A stretch of 64,000 nucleotides of DNA, taken from positions 24,476,822 to 24,540,821 of the forward strand of contig CAIIXF020000008.1 of NCBI GenBank assembly GCA_903813345.2. Reading direction: 5' to 3'. The stretch is from Owenia fusiformis (taxonomy: Eukaryota; Annelida; Polychaeta; Sabellida; Oweniidae). The notes under the pieces were generated by a model that saw nothing but the letters and a program-made list of their open reading frames with translations, did not search any database and had not been told where the DNA came from. The translations under genes and the position numbers were made by a program. Shown here in pieces: positions 1 through 10,697 of this stretch. The stretch's first letter is position 1. Every line of letters begins with the position of its first letter.

Positions 1-57
1 GTAATATGGCAAAATGCCGCGAAATCAAATCCTTGCTGTAGTTAACACCTACTAACA

Positions 58-241
58 GTGAACATTTTTCTTCGGCAAAAAAATGTTCACTATACACAGG
101 TTTTACTGTATATATCTTTTATTGACTCTTTAGATGTCATATCATGACATATTAGTCACTTAGGTAGAGCAGTTCTTCCCATTGTCGAGTTGAAGAACTG
201 GTATCTTTATCCTGGCTAGAACCATAGACAATTCTAGCCAG
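58..241. repeat. Cluster of four perfect hairpins
   Basis: Four inverted repeats lie within 185 bp. Arms 58-69/79-90 (12 bp) flank a loop containing TTCGGC. A 6-bp stem lies at 133-138/144-149. Arms 170-178/192-200 form a 9-bp stem. Arms 212-221/232-241 form a 10-bp stem. They sit just upstream of the LINE fragment at 291-791. They could be part of its untranslated region, the end of another mobile element, or a structured RNA. No known RNA family was recognised. Confidence 0.5.
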
Positions 242-290
242 CACCAGCCTTTTATCGAGTTAGCAGCACACTAGTAATCGCCTATAAAGA

Positions 291-791
291 ATGTTATTAT
301 TGAATACTGAGAAAACATTGTTTTTACATTACGGAGCTTTATGTCTACCTGAAAGTATTTTGGAACATATCTCTTGCCTAAACAGTTTAACAGAATCCAA
401 ATCAGAAGAGTATTGGTCTGAGCAGTTTGCTCAAACGGATTTCTTAGATTTTTACAAGATTTTGTTTAAATGTAACATTAGCAATAATGTTAAAGAATTT
501 AAATGTTTTAATGGAGCCATATGGACAGAAAAAAATTTACAAAAAATTCAGAAGTCAAATGGAATTTGTAAAATATGCAATGTTGAAGCAGAAAGTCATA
601 AACACTTATTTGTCAATTGTACGAATGCAAAGGAATATGTTGATACTCAAAATTTAAGGTTTTCTGAACAAGAAATTTTATTTTATAGCAATGAAGGAGA
701 TTTTGAGAGCAAATGCCATAGAAACCAGCTAGTGTTTAAACACAAGTTTGAAATTTGGAAAATTAGAAATAGTAAAATCTATAACCAATAA
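291..791 (+). pseudogene. 3' fragment of a non-LTR retrotransposon (LINE) ORF2
   Basis: The 166-residue open frame contains a zinc-binding motif at about residues 92-108 of the form C-x2-C-x8-H-x4-F-x2-C, within the context ICKICNVEAESHKHLFVNC. It is preceded by a KEFKCFNGAI segment. This arrangement is typical of the zf-RVT region after the reverse transcriptase of non-LTR elements. The reverse transcriptase core and endonuclease are absent, and an in-frame TAA lies at 285-287, so this is a 5'-truncated remnant. AT-rich sequence follows the stop and may be the element's 3' UTR. The clade (CR1, Jockey, L1-like) cannot be decided from this piece. Confidence 0.65.
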
Positions 792-1251
792 GTTCTGTAT
801 TCCTGTATAAGTACCAATGTAACATTGTATATTATGTAAAAATTGTATAAATGTTTCAATGTTAATAAATTAATTTAAAGAAAAATCTCTTGCTTAAATA
901 TTTTATGCAATGTTACTTTCCAAAACTTTCCAAGTACAATTAGTCCATCCTATACTTTTACATGTTATTCTCCATTTCGTTTTCAAAAATTGTGGGAGCC
1001 TTAAACTTAATAACAGCTTAATACCAATTATACCATGCACCCTCTTTGCCCTCCGTCGCTTTTTTCTTAGGATGGTCAGTCATATTTCAAATTGAAGAGT
1101 TAAGTCAGTTAAAGTGATGTATAGCTGAATATAACAAAGTATCTTTCACTTGATACTTGCTGGAATTACACCACAAAATCCGCTAAAACGTTTTCACGGT
1201 GACCAAGAGTTAACAGTGCAAATCGGCCCGGTCGTGTTTTTTTAAACTCTT
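792..1251. other. AT-rich intergenic stretch
   Basis: No coding exon, RNA gene or clear repeat boundary is visible here. The first 100 bases are probably the tail of the LINE remnant, since short AATAAA-like and TTAATTTAAAG stretches follow the stop codon. The remainder leads into the candidate first exon of the zinc-finger gene. Confidence 0.4.
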
Positions 1252-1293
1252 TAGTCGTGTTTTGTAAGAACATGGGATGCGACATTCGATAGA

Positions 1294-1306
1294 ATGGAGC
1301 AAAATG
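1294..1306 (+). CDS. Zinc-finger microprotein, exon 1 (ATG exon)
   Basis: The first exon codes for Met-Glu-Gln-Asn plus the first base of the next codon. It ends at a good donor (G|GTAAGAAT at 1307). In the same frame a TAG lies at 1252-1254 with no other ATG between, so this ATG is the first usable start after that stop. A seven-codon upstream ATG frame (1272-1292) overlaps in another frame. The exon joins in frame to 1854-1987. The alternative is that the exon at 1854 belongs to a larger gene whose other exons were not recognised. Confidence 0.4.
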
Positions 1307-1853
1307 GTAAGAATATTCTATATTTTACAAACTTACATATCTTGACTTCTACCTAAGATGTTCTTCTTCATACCCACGAATCTATTTTGTGGATAAATCC
1401 ATCATACTTCATATCAATCGCAATTATATACCAAAAGTGCCAGAAATATGTACTTAATTTGCATTTAGTGTTATTTAATCAAGTTTAAACAGACAATCCA
1501 TTCAACAACGTGGAATAATATTCACTACTCTAAAGATCGTGTAAATATTTTAACTGTATTTATCTTAAAATTGCCATAAATGACCGTAAATGTAGAAAGT
1601 GGAGTTAACTATGGAGAAGGGACAATATAACGTCATGGACGTGTCTTATAATAAGCATGTTAACGTTTTGGAATTGTAAAGATAACGTTTTAGACGTGAT
1701 AAAATTAACGACTTTGAATTGTCTTGTAATATTGTTCACATTGACCATGTTTTGTTGCTTAATAATTTGTCTGTGCTTCTGAAAATAATCGTATTAGTAC
1801 TTTGAAGATAAGTGTTTGTACTACATGACTATTCACATATTTTGTAATTTCAG
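1307..1853 (+). other. Intron of the zinc-finger microprotein gene
   Basis: This is a 547-bp interval with a GTAAGAAT donor and a TTTTGTAATTTCAG acceptor. It is AT-rich and contains no second gene or repeat that I can recognise. Confidence 0.4.
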
Positions 1854-1987
1854 TTCCTCGGAATAAGTGCCACGCATGCTCTTTCAAAAGCGCTCATAAG
1901 AACACTTTCCTTGAACATTATGAGAAGGTTCATCCGACTGATCTGTTCAGAATTGACATCCCTATCCACGATCTAGTACTAAAATAA
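1854..1987 (+). CDS. Zinc-finger microprotein, exon 2 (single C2H2 finger)
   Basis: Joined to exon 1 this gives a 48-residue protein. The exon follows a strong acceptor and encodes one C2H2 finger: Cys10, Cys13, His26, His31 (C-x2-C-x12-H-x4-H), with Phe15 and Leu24 where finger hydrophobic residues are expected. The tail reads PTDLFRIDIPIHDLVLK and ends at TAA 1985-1987, which overlaps an AATAAA at 1983-1988. Single-finger proteins this short are unusual. It may be the terminal exon of a longer zinc-finger gene, or a decayed copy. No specific family was recognised and the binding target is unknown. Confidence 0.5.
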
Positions 1988-3883
1988 ATTGAAAAACTAA
2001 ATTCTTACTATCTCGTATTTCTGCTAGAAGTTAAAACTCAAAAGGTATCTTCTTAATCAATAATATAATTTATAGTTTATGTTGGTTTTATAATAATTTG
2101 CGGGCCTAGTGCGACACACACTATTAACCAGAAACAAATAGTATGCATTATTACACAAGTAGATCCCCACCATCTGTTCATGTATTAGTATAAAACACGG
2201 GAATATACATTATGTGTCACCCGTTTATTGTAATTTGTAGTCAAGATATGAATAAATAAGAATATTTAAAAAGACAGATATATGATTTAACAAGATCAAC
2301 AGATGTTGTAATTTAATTCGCTAGAAAACTATGTTACAGTACAGTTCATAGATCACTCATAGAACGATAGCAGCATATGTAGCGTTTTTTACCTATTGCA
2401 ATTTGAAAATTAAAATTGAAATTGTATTGCATTTTGTGAGGCGAATTAGGGAATAACATCGAATCAAATTGTTAAAAATCCCGAGGCAAACCTAATAGAT
2501 ATTGAGCATACGATTTTAATAACGGTGAAGTTATTCCTTACATTAGGTGATCATATATATGCATTTACATGTAGTGCATCACAAACTAAACATTTCCTCT
2601 CATTTTAAATAAATTTATTTACGTTCATGTCAGGGAAAAGTGAGTTTAAGGCCAATAGGGACGTTTTAAAACGTATTTGAGGCAAATTCAAAAATAGCAA
2701 CGAGCCATTTAATGAGCGACAGGGCAATTAAAAAATAATATGACTGGTAAAATTTTCAAAATGACGAGCGACGAGGCAAAGCTCGCTTGCATTAACCATG
2801 CGTGTCTGATTCTAACCATTTTGATTTAAGTATCAAATTCGGTAGTGATCCCACAGATCAATCTTGACATATTATGTCGTACATTTGATTATTGTTAATC
2901 ATTTATAATTAAGATAGTGTCACTCAGACAACAACTTCTTCCAATTGGTTTTGGGTTGCAACCAAAGCATAGGCGTAGCCGATGGGTTCGCCCCCCCCCC
3001 CCCTCCCCATTACCATTAAAAATAGTACCATGTAGAATTTACATCAGTTTTTTTAAATTCAAAACAAATCTTAAACTTTTTGGCTCGCTTGTTCCACGAT
3101 CGCAACCCCCCCCCCTCATCTGAAAAACGGATTTTTTAGCAATCGCACCCCATTGACTTGGCCCTTGCAATGACACCATCAATGTAGCCAATATATCATA
3201 ACTCATTTGATAAACCAAAAGATGGCAGGGTTCATTGGAAAGGTATTTTGGCACGCGATTTAATGGCCTGCAATAAATCAAGCCACAGTATCAAAATATT
3301 CATAATAAAATATCTAGCCTATTGAAACTCACATAATGCTGTAATGTCTACTCCTCTCGCTAACGTTTTGAAATACAGCAGTTGTCAAGTGATTGTCAAG
3401 AGGAACACATCTTAAACAATTGAGGGTGATACAACAAAGCACAATCACATGCGTGTGAAGCTCGAAGTGTTCTGGGCTACTCAAGTACTATCTCAAGTAT
3501 TCCGACTCTTCCCGAATTCATTGGATCTATTAAAGTATTTGGATTTAGAGCAATTAGAATTGTTAATTTATAGAAGTCTGTGGTTCTATAATTCAAAACA
3601 TTATGGCTGATCTTGGTTTATGCTAATGACGATACAGATCTCTCTCAAACATAACATGGAGAAAAGTATATACCAGCGAGCAGTTGAAGAGCCAGAAGAC
3701 AACAGCTAAATACTGCAGATATAGTGTAATTCAATCCGACCGAGAAATCTGGAGATTCTTGCGATTCTAATATAACTGTGTGAGTTACACATTACAAAAC
3801 AAGCTATTCAAGAGGCATCTAAATCTGAAACACATAGTGTATGAAGTAAAAAAACACCGGAAAGGACTGGGTTAATCAACAAA
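1988..3883. other. Intergenic region with C-run repeat remnants
   Basis: No supported gene lies here. The stretch around 2965-3125 has long C runs beside an 'AGGCGTAGCC' motif, a form often seen in old dispersed repeats of invertebrate genomes. The promoter and 5' UTR of the PPP1R27-like gene should lie in the last few hundred bases, but no TATA box or initiator stands out. Confidence 0.35.
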
Positions 3884-4052
3884 ATGAGTCGAAGAGCGAG
3901 TGTTGCTAAAAAACAGAAACCTAAGACAAAGGTGAAGTTTCCAGACGAGCTAGTTTTCTTGGACAACATGAAAGACAATGACGTTCCGGCTATGAACGCA
4001 ATGTTACGGAGGGCCAGTTTGCAGATGAACATAAATGATATCAACCAACAAG
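3884..4052 (+). CDS. PPP1R27: PPP1R27-like ankyrin protein, exon 1 (PP1-binding N-terminus)
   Basis: The exon codes for residues 1-56 of a 169-residue protein. The start ATG is in good context (AACAAAATGA). The basic N-terminus leads to KVKF at residues 16-19, which fits the RVxF class of protein phosphatase 1 docking motifs, followed by PDELVFLDNMKD. This KVKFP...LVFLD arrangement just before ankyrin repeats is typical of PP1 regulatory subunits such as PPP1R27 and the MYPT group. The short total length favours PPP1R27 (dysferlin-interacting protein 1). In vertebrates that protein binds PP1 and dysferlin. The donor is G|GTAACA at 4053, phase 1. Confidence 0.75.
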
Positions 4053-5494
4053 GTAACATTTACATATTGATGTTGTTTAATTAGTCAATTAACACTCATC
4101 TATTCTCGTTATCTGCTTCATGATACCAGATACCCAGTGGTCGAATGCGTGTACACGTATGTCAGTTGGGAAGCGAATTGGGGGGGGGGGGTCATAAGGA
4201 CTTGAAAGACTAATAAAGGCATACATAGATCAGAAAGACTGAAATAAGTAAGTCCAACACAAACTGCACATAATCGTGAATATAAACAATAAGGTTGCCG
4301 GCTAAAAATTAGTCCTAACGTTTTTTCCAGAGGTTCACTTTATTAGCCCGACTCATAGTTTTTGTCTATCAAAGACTATCAAGGCACGAGAGGAGTGTTG
4401 ATTTTATGATTTTGAATTGAGTTCTGGGGGGGGGGTTGTTGCGACCAAGGTTAAAAAAATTTCCTGACAGGAACTGTGGTTCATTATTATGTCTATAGAC
4501 GTACATGTAAGGTGTGCACCGGTCTGCCTACAAACATTCCTTTAGCATGTTTAATGGTAAACATCCGTTTTGTACTTGACCACCAGGAACGGATTGACCA
4601 TGCACATGAGATTTATGACCGTGATACTGAAACGGTCGAAATGTCAATCTGAATGAGGCTGTTCTATGTGATATCATCAATGGCCGCTGACAACATTCAC
4701 TACTTTATGCGAAACACCAACCTTTCAAGTTCAAAATTAATGTCACTCCTGAAAGAGGATATTCGTAATAAAATGGGTGTAAACCATGTATTCGAGTGAT
4801 CCCTATATTAAGGGGACGTCCCATTGATCCAAATGATCCCTAAGATATGTAGGCTGAATGAGCATTATCCGAGCATACTGTAATAAGTGTGATATAAGTG
4901 CACGATCGTGATCCTTAATTAGCTTAAATGGTTAATCGCAATTCTGTTACGTAAACCATTTCCCATTTTTGGAATCAATATTATAATTACGGTCTAATTA
5001 GTAATTATTAACAAGGTAAATGTATTTCGCATTTGGTTACAGACGCCAATCGCGCTTACGCCAACCCAAACCCCTGTCGGTCACAAAACGTTGGCTATAA
5101 AGATACGTTAAAACATTGGTAACATGAGTTCTGCCTCGGAGTAATATGTTATGGAGGAGTGTTCATATCCCGGGGTTCATATGTAATACCTGTAAGAATA
5201 CCAAAATACTCTGCAGATGAAGTCAGAACATATGAATGCCAGCTTGGCGTCAGATATACCGATGATAATACACTAATGTTATAAGTGGATTACTGTAACA
5301 TAGCTTGTGTAAATAAGATACAAGGCTAATAAAAAGATAAGCAATCAAAAATCCTACACCGCCTGGTGACGAGGGGCGAATTAAAGTTCTCTTAGTGATT
5401 TTAGTTATAGTAAGCCTGTAGAATTTACATGTGGACAAATTTACGATAAATTGATATTAGTGACATTTGTGCTATTTTAATGTAAACACACATG

Positions 5495-8400
5495 GCGCAG
5501 GTTTGTAGGTGTTAATTACGCTCGTGCAGATGTAAAATTACGCCCGTGCCTTCAATGATTAATTACGGGCGTTAGGACGGTTATTTTACACGTGCTTAGA
5601 AACATCTTCACGCCCGTCGAGTTTATTTTTAGCGCCATAAATTATGAACCAATCAGAACCTTACTTACATAATGATTTAATGCATCCTTGCTAAAAGAGC
5701 AACTCCAAAATCCTTGCGCAAGTAAATAACAATCAGAAGCCTGCTTACATTTTAGTGTGTTGCATTGAGGTCCTTAAAGTCCCCGTCTAAAGTTTGAAAA
5801 TATTTTTTTATCATTCATTTACTATTTGTCAGGACTTAAAAAGTGATTTTAGAGATTTTTGAACAAGAAAAAAAATTTGAAAAAAAGTTGTGAGCATTTC
5901 ATTTCTCAAATATTCAAATTTCCCGCCATTTTTCAAAAAAAGTTGAAATTTCTTAATCATCAAATATTTCTTAATGCATTTCAAAAAAGATTATCTTTTT
6001 AACACCAATGCAAAGGTTGAACAAAGAACACACTATTTCAATAATAAAATGCCATATTTAATGGGCCACTTCAATGTTTTAACATATCAAAAATATTTTG
6101 AAACATTAGTGATGTCACTAAGGTACCAAAAACTTTTTGAAAAAAATTGAAATTTTTTTTTCGATGTCAATCTTTTCTAAATATGTTAGACTTTCATAAA
6201 AAACCAATGTTGATTGTCTAACCAGGTTAAAAGGAAGAATAAATTATGTTTTAGATATCATTGTACCATTGGTTTCTATGAGAACTAAAATTTTGAAATG
6301 CATTTTTCTCAGAACCATTTTCATGCACTGATAAGTTCATTTCTCGCTTATTTATGAACCGATTTTCTTAATTTTTTCGGCAAAGAACATGGGAGGATGA
6401 ATGCTATGCATTGGTATGAATTGTGGCTAATTAGAAGATATGAGTGACCTCTAAAAGTTGGTTTTAAATAAAGTCACAAATTTTGGAACAAAAAGTCAAT
6501 CAAAAACCACTTTTTGAAATTTAAAAAAAAAGTTTCACTTATCACACTTTGATAACATTGGGTAAGACTACAATATAAGCCAAAGTGGTTTAAACTTTAT
6601 GAGGGACCTTTAATATTCGTTCAAGATTGTTAGATTTAACCAAAGAAGTACATGTATTCAATTTTTAGAGCAAATTAAAAGGCAAATTGAAGAGACCTGT
6701 AGTGTGTTGGTGGTTGTCAACACCCAATGTAGAAACGACAAAATTGCAGTATATTTTGAGAAGGTATACATGTTTGGTTTCTAAATACGATGATTTTTTG
6801 GATAATTCTCCAATCTAGGCGTCGGCTTCAGAGGTAGTGACTTATTAAGCTAACACGCATTGCAGTTTACAGTCTCACTATACAGTCAGATCGCTCATGT
6901 ATCCCTCTAAAGGATGTGTTCAAATACTAGAATTATAGTATCTGATCAACTGCAAATTGACTCTAGACTATCCTGCAGATCGGGCATTTTTTGAAAATGT
7001 ACTGAAAATGTCAGATGAGCCTATATACCTAGTATACCTATAGCCAACATAATATGTTCAAATTTGGTGTTAGGGAGATGTGTACTTTTTGGAATCTTTA
7101 TGCAGCTGTCTTTATCAGTGTTTATAGTCACATGTTGTTTCCAGGAATACATAACTCATTTAATGTATGATGTCCATCTTTCACATTTGCACAAATAGTG
7201 CACCGAGATACCCAGAAAAGAAATAATATTTCATATGCCTTCAATTGCAACAGTTGTTCCTGGCACAATCATGAGTATGTTATTAACTTGCAAAAGGATC
7301 TTGGAGTTGCACTTTTAGCTAGAATGCATTGTATCATCATGTAAGCAAGATGCTGATTGATTCATAATTCACGACGCTAAAATGAATTCGACGGGCGTAT
7401 AGATGTTTTTCAACGGGTGTTAGATAATGTCTTGACGCCCGCTATTGAACATTTTAACGCCGTTAGTTTACGCCTGTATATGGCTGGCCATCTGGACCAA
7501 TGTATCGTCATACTTTTAACGCCGTAAAATCTACTTTTAACGCCGTAAAAACGATTGTATACGCCGTAAAGAATTACTTTTTACGCCGTCAAAACCGATT
7601 TTTACGCCGTTAGAAATTATTTTTTACGCCGTTAGAAATTATTTTTTACGCCGTTAAAAATCTTTTTTACGCCGTTAAAAATTATTTTTTACGCCGTTAA
7701 AAATTATTTTTTACGCCGTTAAAAATTACTTTTTACGCCGTTAAAAATTACTTTTTACGCCGTTAAAAATTATTTTTTACGCCGTCAAAACTGATTTTTT
7801 ACGCCTTTCGAAATTGCGACCGTACAGAACATTGTTAATCATTTGCGAAAAAATGTTTAAACAATGAAAACTCGATGTATATCAAATTCCCGAGATTTCC
7901 ATACAAACAAATGCGTCTGGCAAATAAAAATTCCAATATAAATGATAAATGTGACATGTACAGTGACAGAAAAATAGGGTTTTGGATTTATATCAATCAG
8001 TCGGTAAGTCGAACATACACGTTCGTTTGTTCAATGAATACCAGATTGTAACGCTGGTTTTAATTGGCTGCCAGCTATACTTTTTAACGGCGTACAAAAT
8101 CGTTTTTAACGGCGTAAAAAGTAATTCTTTACGGCGTATAAAATCGTTTTTACGGCGTTAAAAATTATTTTTGACGCCGTTCAAAATGACTTTTTACGCG
8201 TACATAATTATTTTTGACGCCGTAAAAAATCAATTTTGACGGCGTACAAAATCGTTTTTAACGGCGTTAAAAGTAATTCTTTACGGCGTATAAAATCGTT
8301 TTTACGGCGTTAAAAGTATGACGATACATTGGTCCAGATGGCCAGCCATACCTGTATTTGTTTTAACGCGTATAGAATTCACTTCTTAACGGGCGTAATT

Positions 8401-8545
8401 AACGCCTTGACGGGCGTAATTAACGCCTACACAGGCGTAATTAACGCCTACACACCCGTAAACAACACGTGCATACATAGGGTAGGTTGGCAAACCATAT
8501 TACACGGGCGTAATGTACATACTGTACGTACAAAGGTGTAATTCA
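5495..8545. mobile_element. Outer foldback-type element, interrupted by an inner one
   Basis: The left arm (about 5495-5690) and the right arm (about 7340-7478 plus 8351-8545) are inverted copies of each other. A segment reading AAACATCTTCACGCCCGTCG at about 5609 is matched on the opposite strand near 7390-7410, and the match continues through 'AATTATGAACCAATCAG'-type sequence. Both arms carry repeated GGGCGTAATTAACGCC-like units. The central 1.6 kb is AT-rich and non-coding. The right arm is split by the inner element at 7479-8350. Exact outer ends and target duplication were not resolved. No transposase is present, so it is non-autonomous. Confidence 0.55.
7479..8350. mobile_element. Inner foldback element with tandem-repeat arms
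   Basis: The 872-bp element begins TATGGCTGGCCATCTGGACC and ends with the exact inverse. The first ~48 bp of each arm are an almost perfect inverted repeat. Each arm then continues as tandem ACGCCGTTAAAA-type units, rightward in the left arm (about 7520-7805) and inverted in the right arm (about 8085-8330). A 6-bp direct duplication CCTGTA flanks it at 7473-7478 and 8351-8356, which marks insertion into the outer element. The central 280 bp is unique and has no open frame. The structure, long arms made of short repeats, resembles foldback transposons. It is non-autonomous. Confidence 0.7.
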
Positions 8546-9067
8546 TTCAGTAACTTCATCCTCTGATTAAAAAGAAGATGCGAAGATGTTGCCATGGATT
8601 TTTAGGATCGGTTTGGTAGACAGACATATATGTTCAAACGAGACCATTCTGATACTCATAGCATCTTTCTGTTTCACCTAAAACATCTCAGGCTGAGAAG
8701 AAATGAGATGGCATGGTTTATCATGATGATGCGAGACGTTAATTATGTTCCAAGAACAACAAATCCAATACCGTTAGGCCTATATGTTTATCAGGCTTGC
8801 GATGTTTATCTGCTTTATATCATAAATAGCATCTGTAGTCTTGTTTATGCACATAAACAATTTGGTTGATATGATAGGTATTTAATAAATATAGTGGATC
8901 GAATGGCAGTTTAGCAAAGAACTGAGTGGATTTAAATTCTATTTTACGTAACATCATCATAATAAGTCTTTGACACAACCTTCATTTTATATGGAATAAC
9001 TTTTTGTACATTTCAAATACACGATCGGATGTATAAACTTTTTTTCATCGCCTTCTAATGATTCCAG

Positions 9068-9218
9068 GTTTAACCCCTCTCCACCAAGGATGCTTGGATG
9101 GCAACTTCGGAGCAGTGAGGCTGCTAATACGTCACGGGGCTGATGTCAACAAACTAGACGAGGATCACTGGACCCCCCTACACGCAGCGTGTGCTGAAGG
9201 ACACGCAGACATTGTCAG
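9068..9218 (+). CDS. PPP1R27: PPP1R27-like ankyrin protein, exon 2
   Basis: The exon codes for residues 57-106 and begins by completing Gly57. Two ankyrin repeat starts are clear: GLTPLHQGCLDGNFGAVRLL (57-76) and HWTPLHAACAEGHADIV (90-106), with the RHGADVN turn between them. The TPLH tetrapeptides and the GADVN loop are diagnostic of ankyrin repeats. Acceptor ATTCCAG and donor AG|GTGACA (9219) keep the frame (phase 1 in, phase 2 out). It is too short to be seen as a standalone open frame. In PP1 regulators the ankyrin stack packs next to the phosphatase docking motif. Confidence 0.78.
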
Positions 9219-9312
9219 GTGACAAATTACCTTTTTTGCAAATGGCATTAACCCCCCCCCCTCCGAAAACTCGAGAAAGAGTCGGAAGGCATGCGAGGCG
9301 AATCCTGGAAAC

Positions 9313-9565
9313 AATGTAACAGTATGGTAATGTAGCTAGCCATCTCCTTCGAGAAATAATGTTACAGTATGGTAATGAAGCTAGCCATCTCCTTCGAGAA
9401 ACAATGTTACAGTATATGGTAATGTAGCTAGCCATCTCCTTCCAGAAACAATGTTACAGTATATGGTAATGTAGCTAGCCATCTCCTTCGAGAAACAATG
9501 TTACAGTATATGGTAATGTAGCTAGCCATCTCCTTCGAGAAACAATGTTACAGTATGGTAATGTA
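9313..9565. repeat. 45-47 bp minisatellite
   Basis: The unit contains TGTAGCTAGCCATCTCC followed by TTCGAGAAACAATGTTACAG. The AGCTAGCC core recurs at 9334, 9379, 9426, 9473 and 9520, giving spacings of 45, 47, 47 and 47 bp, with partial units on both sides. It starts about 95 bp after exon 2 of the PPP1R27-like gene. Confidence 0.8.
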
Positions 9566-9574
9566 GCAATAAAA

Positions 9575-9968
9575 TATCATTCATTCACAGGGAGTCATGG
9601 CTGGCCGATTAATCATTAATTTTGCAAAGTGGGGCAAAATTCAGCTTGGACCCAAGTTTTTAACATTGCAAAAGTCAGTGCAAGGGGCATATGGCGGCTA
9701 TTGGAAGAAGGTGTGACAGGTGTGGCATAGACAGTAAAGTGTTCATACGCATACTCTTGCAAGAATACATCCTATAACCCCTCCAAACTGCCACCACTTC
9801 ATCTGTCCATGTCATGCATGGTTCAGCCTGGAGTCATCTGTGGGTTATGACATATCATTGCAAAGAGGAGAGACGTGGCTTTAAGGTACATTGAATGAAA
9901 TTGATGTAGTCATCACTAGTTTTGTGATGTTACGAGATAACTACTTGTTGCGTTTTTTATACACCCTG
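9575..9968. mobile_element. Truncated copy of the long-TIR Tc1/mariner-like element
   Basis: This segment matches the element at 62466-63476 almost base for base over several blocks: CAGGGAGTCAT, TAATCATTAATTTTGCAAAG, GGCTATTGGAAGAAGGTGTG, and the right terminus GTTGCGTTTTTT...CACCCTG followed by TA. It lacks the left terminus and has internal deletions, including the transposase-like segment. It is non-coding. Confidence 0.65.
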
Positions 9969-10029
9969 TATACTAATTGTTTGACACTTGATTTACATTA
10001 TTAACCAATGTATTAATTTCTGGTTTCAG

Positions 10030-10219
10030 GTATCTATTAAAGAGGGGAGCAGATCGGAATCTCTTGACAGATGAGGGTGAACGCCCCATAGATCTCATAG
10101 AACCTGATGACTTTGAGACTCTGAGAGTCCTCCTCCAAGACCAAGCTGCAACCACAACCACAGTGGAGGAGGACATTCCTGAAAGTGAAGGACACGAACG
10201 ATTCAAGTCAACGTCATAG
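10030..10219 (+). CDS. PPP1R27: PPP1R27-like ankyrin protein, exon 3 (C-terminus)
   Basis: The exon completes Arg107 and codes for residues 108-169. YLLKRGADRNLLTDEGERPIDLI finishes the ankyrin stack, and DPDxLVxLL-like EPDDFETLRVLL caps it. The tail is Thr-rich then acidic (TTTTVEEDIPESEGHE) and ends FKSTS at TAG 10217-10219. The three exons sum to 510 bp, exactly 169 codons plus stop, which supports the model. The length is close to vertebrate PPP1R27 (about 154 residues). The identification rests on family knowledge, not on a search. The gene is convergent with the giant minus-strand gene. Confidence 0.75.
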
Positions 10220-10643
10220 ATGAAACTGTGCCACCCATCTACATTTTTATATTCATCCTTAGAATCCCTATGATTGTATGCTAAAGTATAACCAAAAGAG
10301 AACTGTACAATGCTGTTCTAACAGAAATGATTGACTGCAACAATGCACAGCACCAGTTCAAGAACAGCACTGGTTCATGAACAGCACTGTTTCATGAACA
10401 TCACTGGACACCACTGTCACTGATTGGCAGTGCTGGCTACCAAAATTTAATGATCTATTATTGTTATTAGTCTTTGGAAGAATACCAACATAAGTGGCAA
10501 CAAATCAAACTGTATGCTGCACCCATGGGATTGTAACACATCGCAACATTTGTACCATACCACATTTGTAACATATTTCAACTTGACCATATCATACATG
10601 TATCATTAAACAACACATGAATTGAAAACAAAGGACTTTTGGA

Positions 10644-10697
10644 AATAAATAGGGACCTGGAATTTATAGCACAATTTTCAGTTGAAAATGAAATAAA
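10644..10697 (+). terminator. Candidate polyadenylation signals of the PPP1R27-like gene
   Basis: AATAAA occurs at 10644-10649 and again at 10692-10697, about 430-480 bp after the stop codon on the coding strand. Either would give a 3' UTR of about 450-500 bp. Confidence 0.45.

Larger units (their letters stand above)
4053..9067 (+). other. Intron 1 of the PPP1R27-like gene
   Basis: This 5-kb intron has GTAACA and ATTCCAG ends. About 3 kb of it (5495-8540) is a nest of two foldback elements, described separately. The rest is AT-rich sequence with G runs near 4182 and 4427. No other gene is supported inside it. Confidence 0.6.
9219..10029 (+). other. Intron 2 of the PPP1R27-like gene
   Basis: This 811-bp intron is mostly repetitive. 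It holds a minisatellite (9313-9565) and a truncated Tc1/mariner-like element (9575-9968), both listed separately. The acceptor is TTTCAG at 10029. Confidence 0.6.

Noticed and set aside
3039-3281. 80-codon minus-strand open frame near C runs
   Set aside because: No domain, codon pattern or conserved motif; it overlaps a low-complexity C/G run that looks like an old dispersed repeat.
4182-4440. Poly-G runs as possible G-quadruplex regulators
   Set aside because: They are single homopolymer tracts rather than four spaced G-runs, and similar runs occur at many intergenic places, so function is unsupported.
7500-7805. CRISPR-like regular spacing of ACGCCGTTAAAAATT units
   Set aside because: The spacers are not unique: the units are contiguous 27-28 bp tandem repeats forming one arm of a foldback element in a eukaryotic intron.
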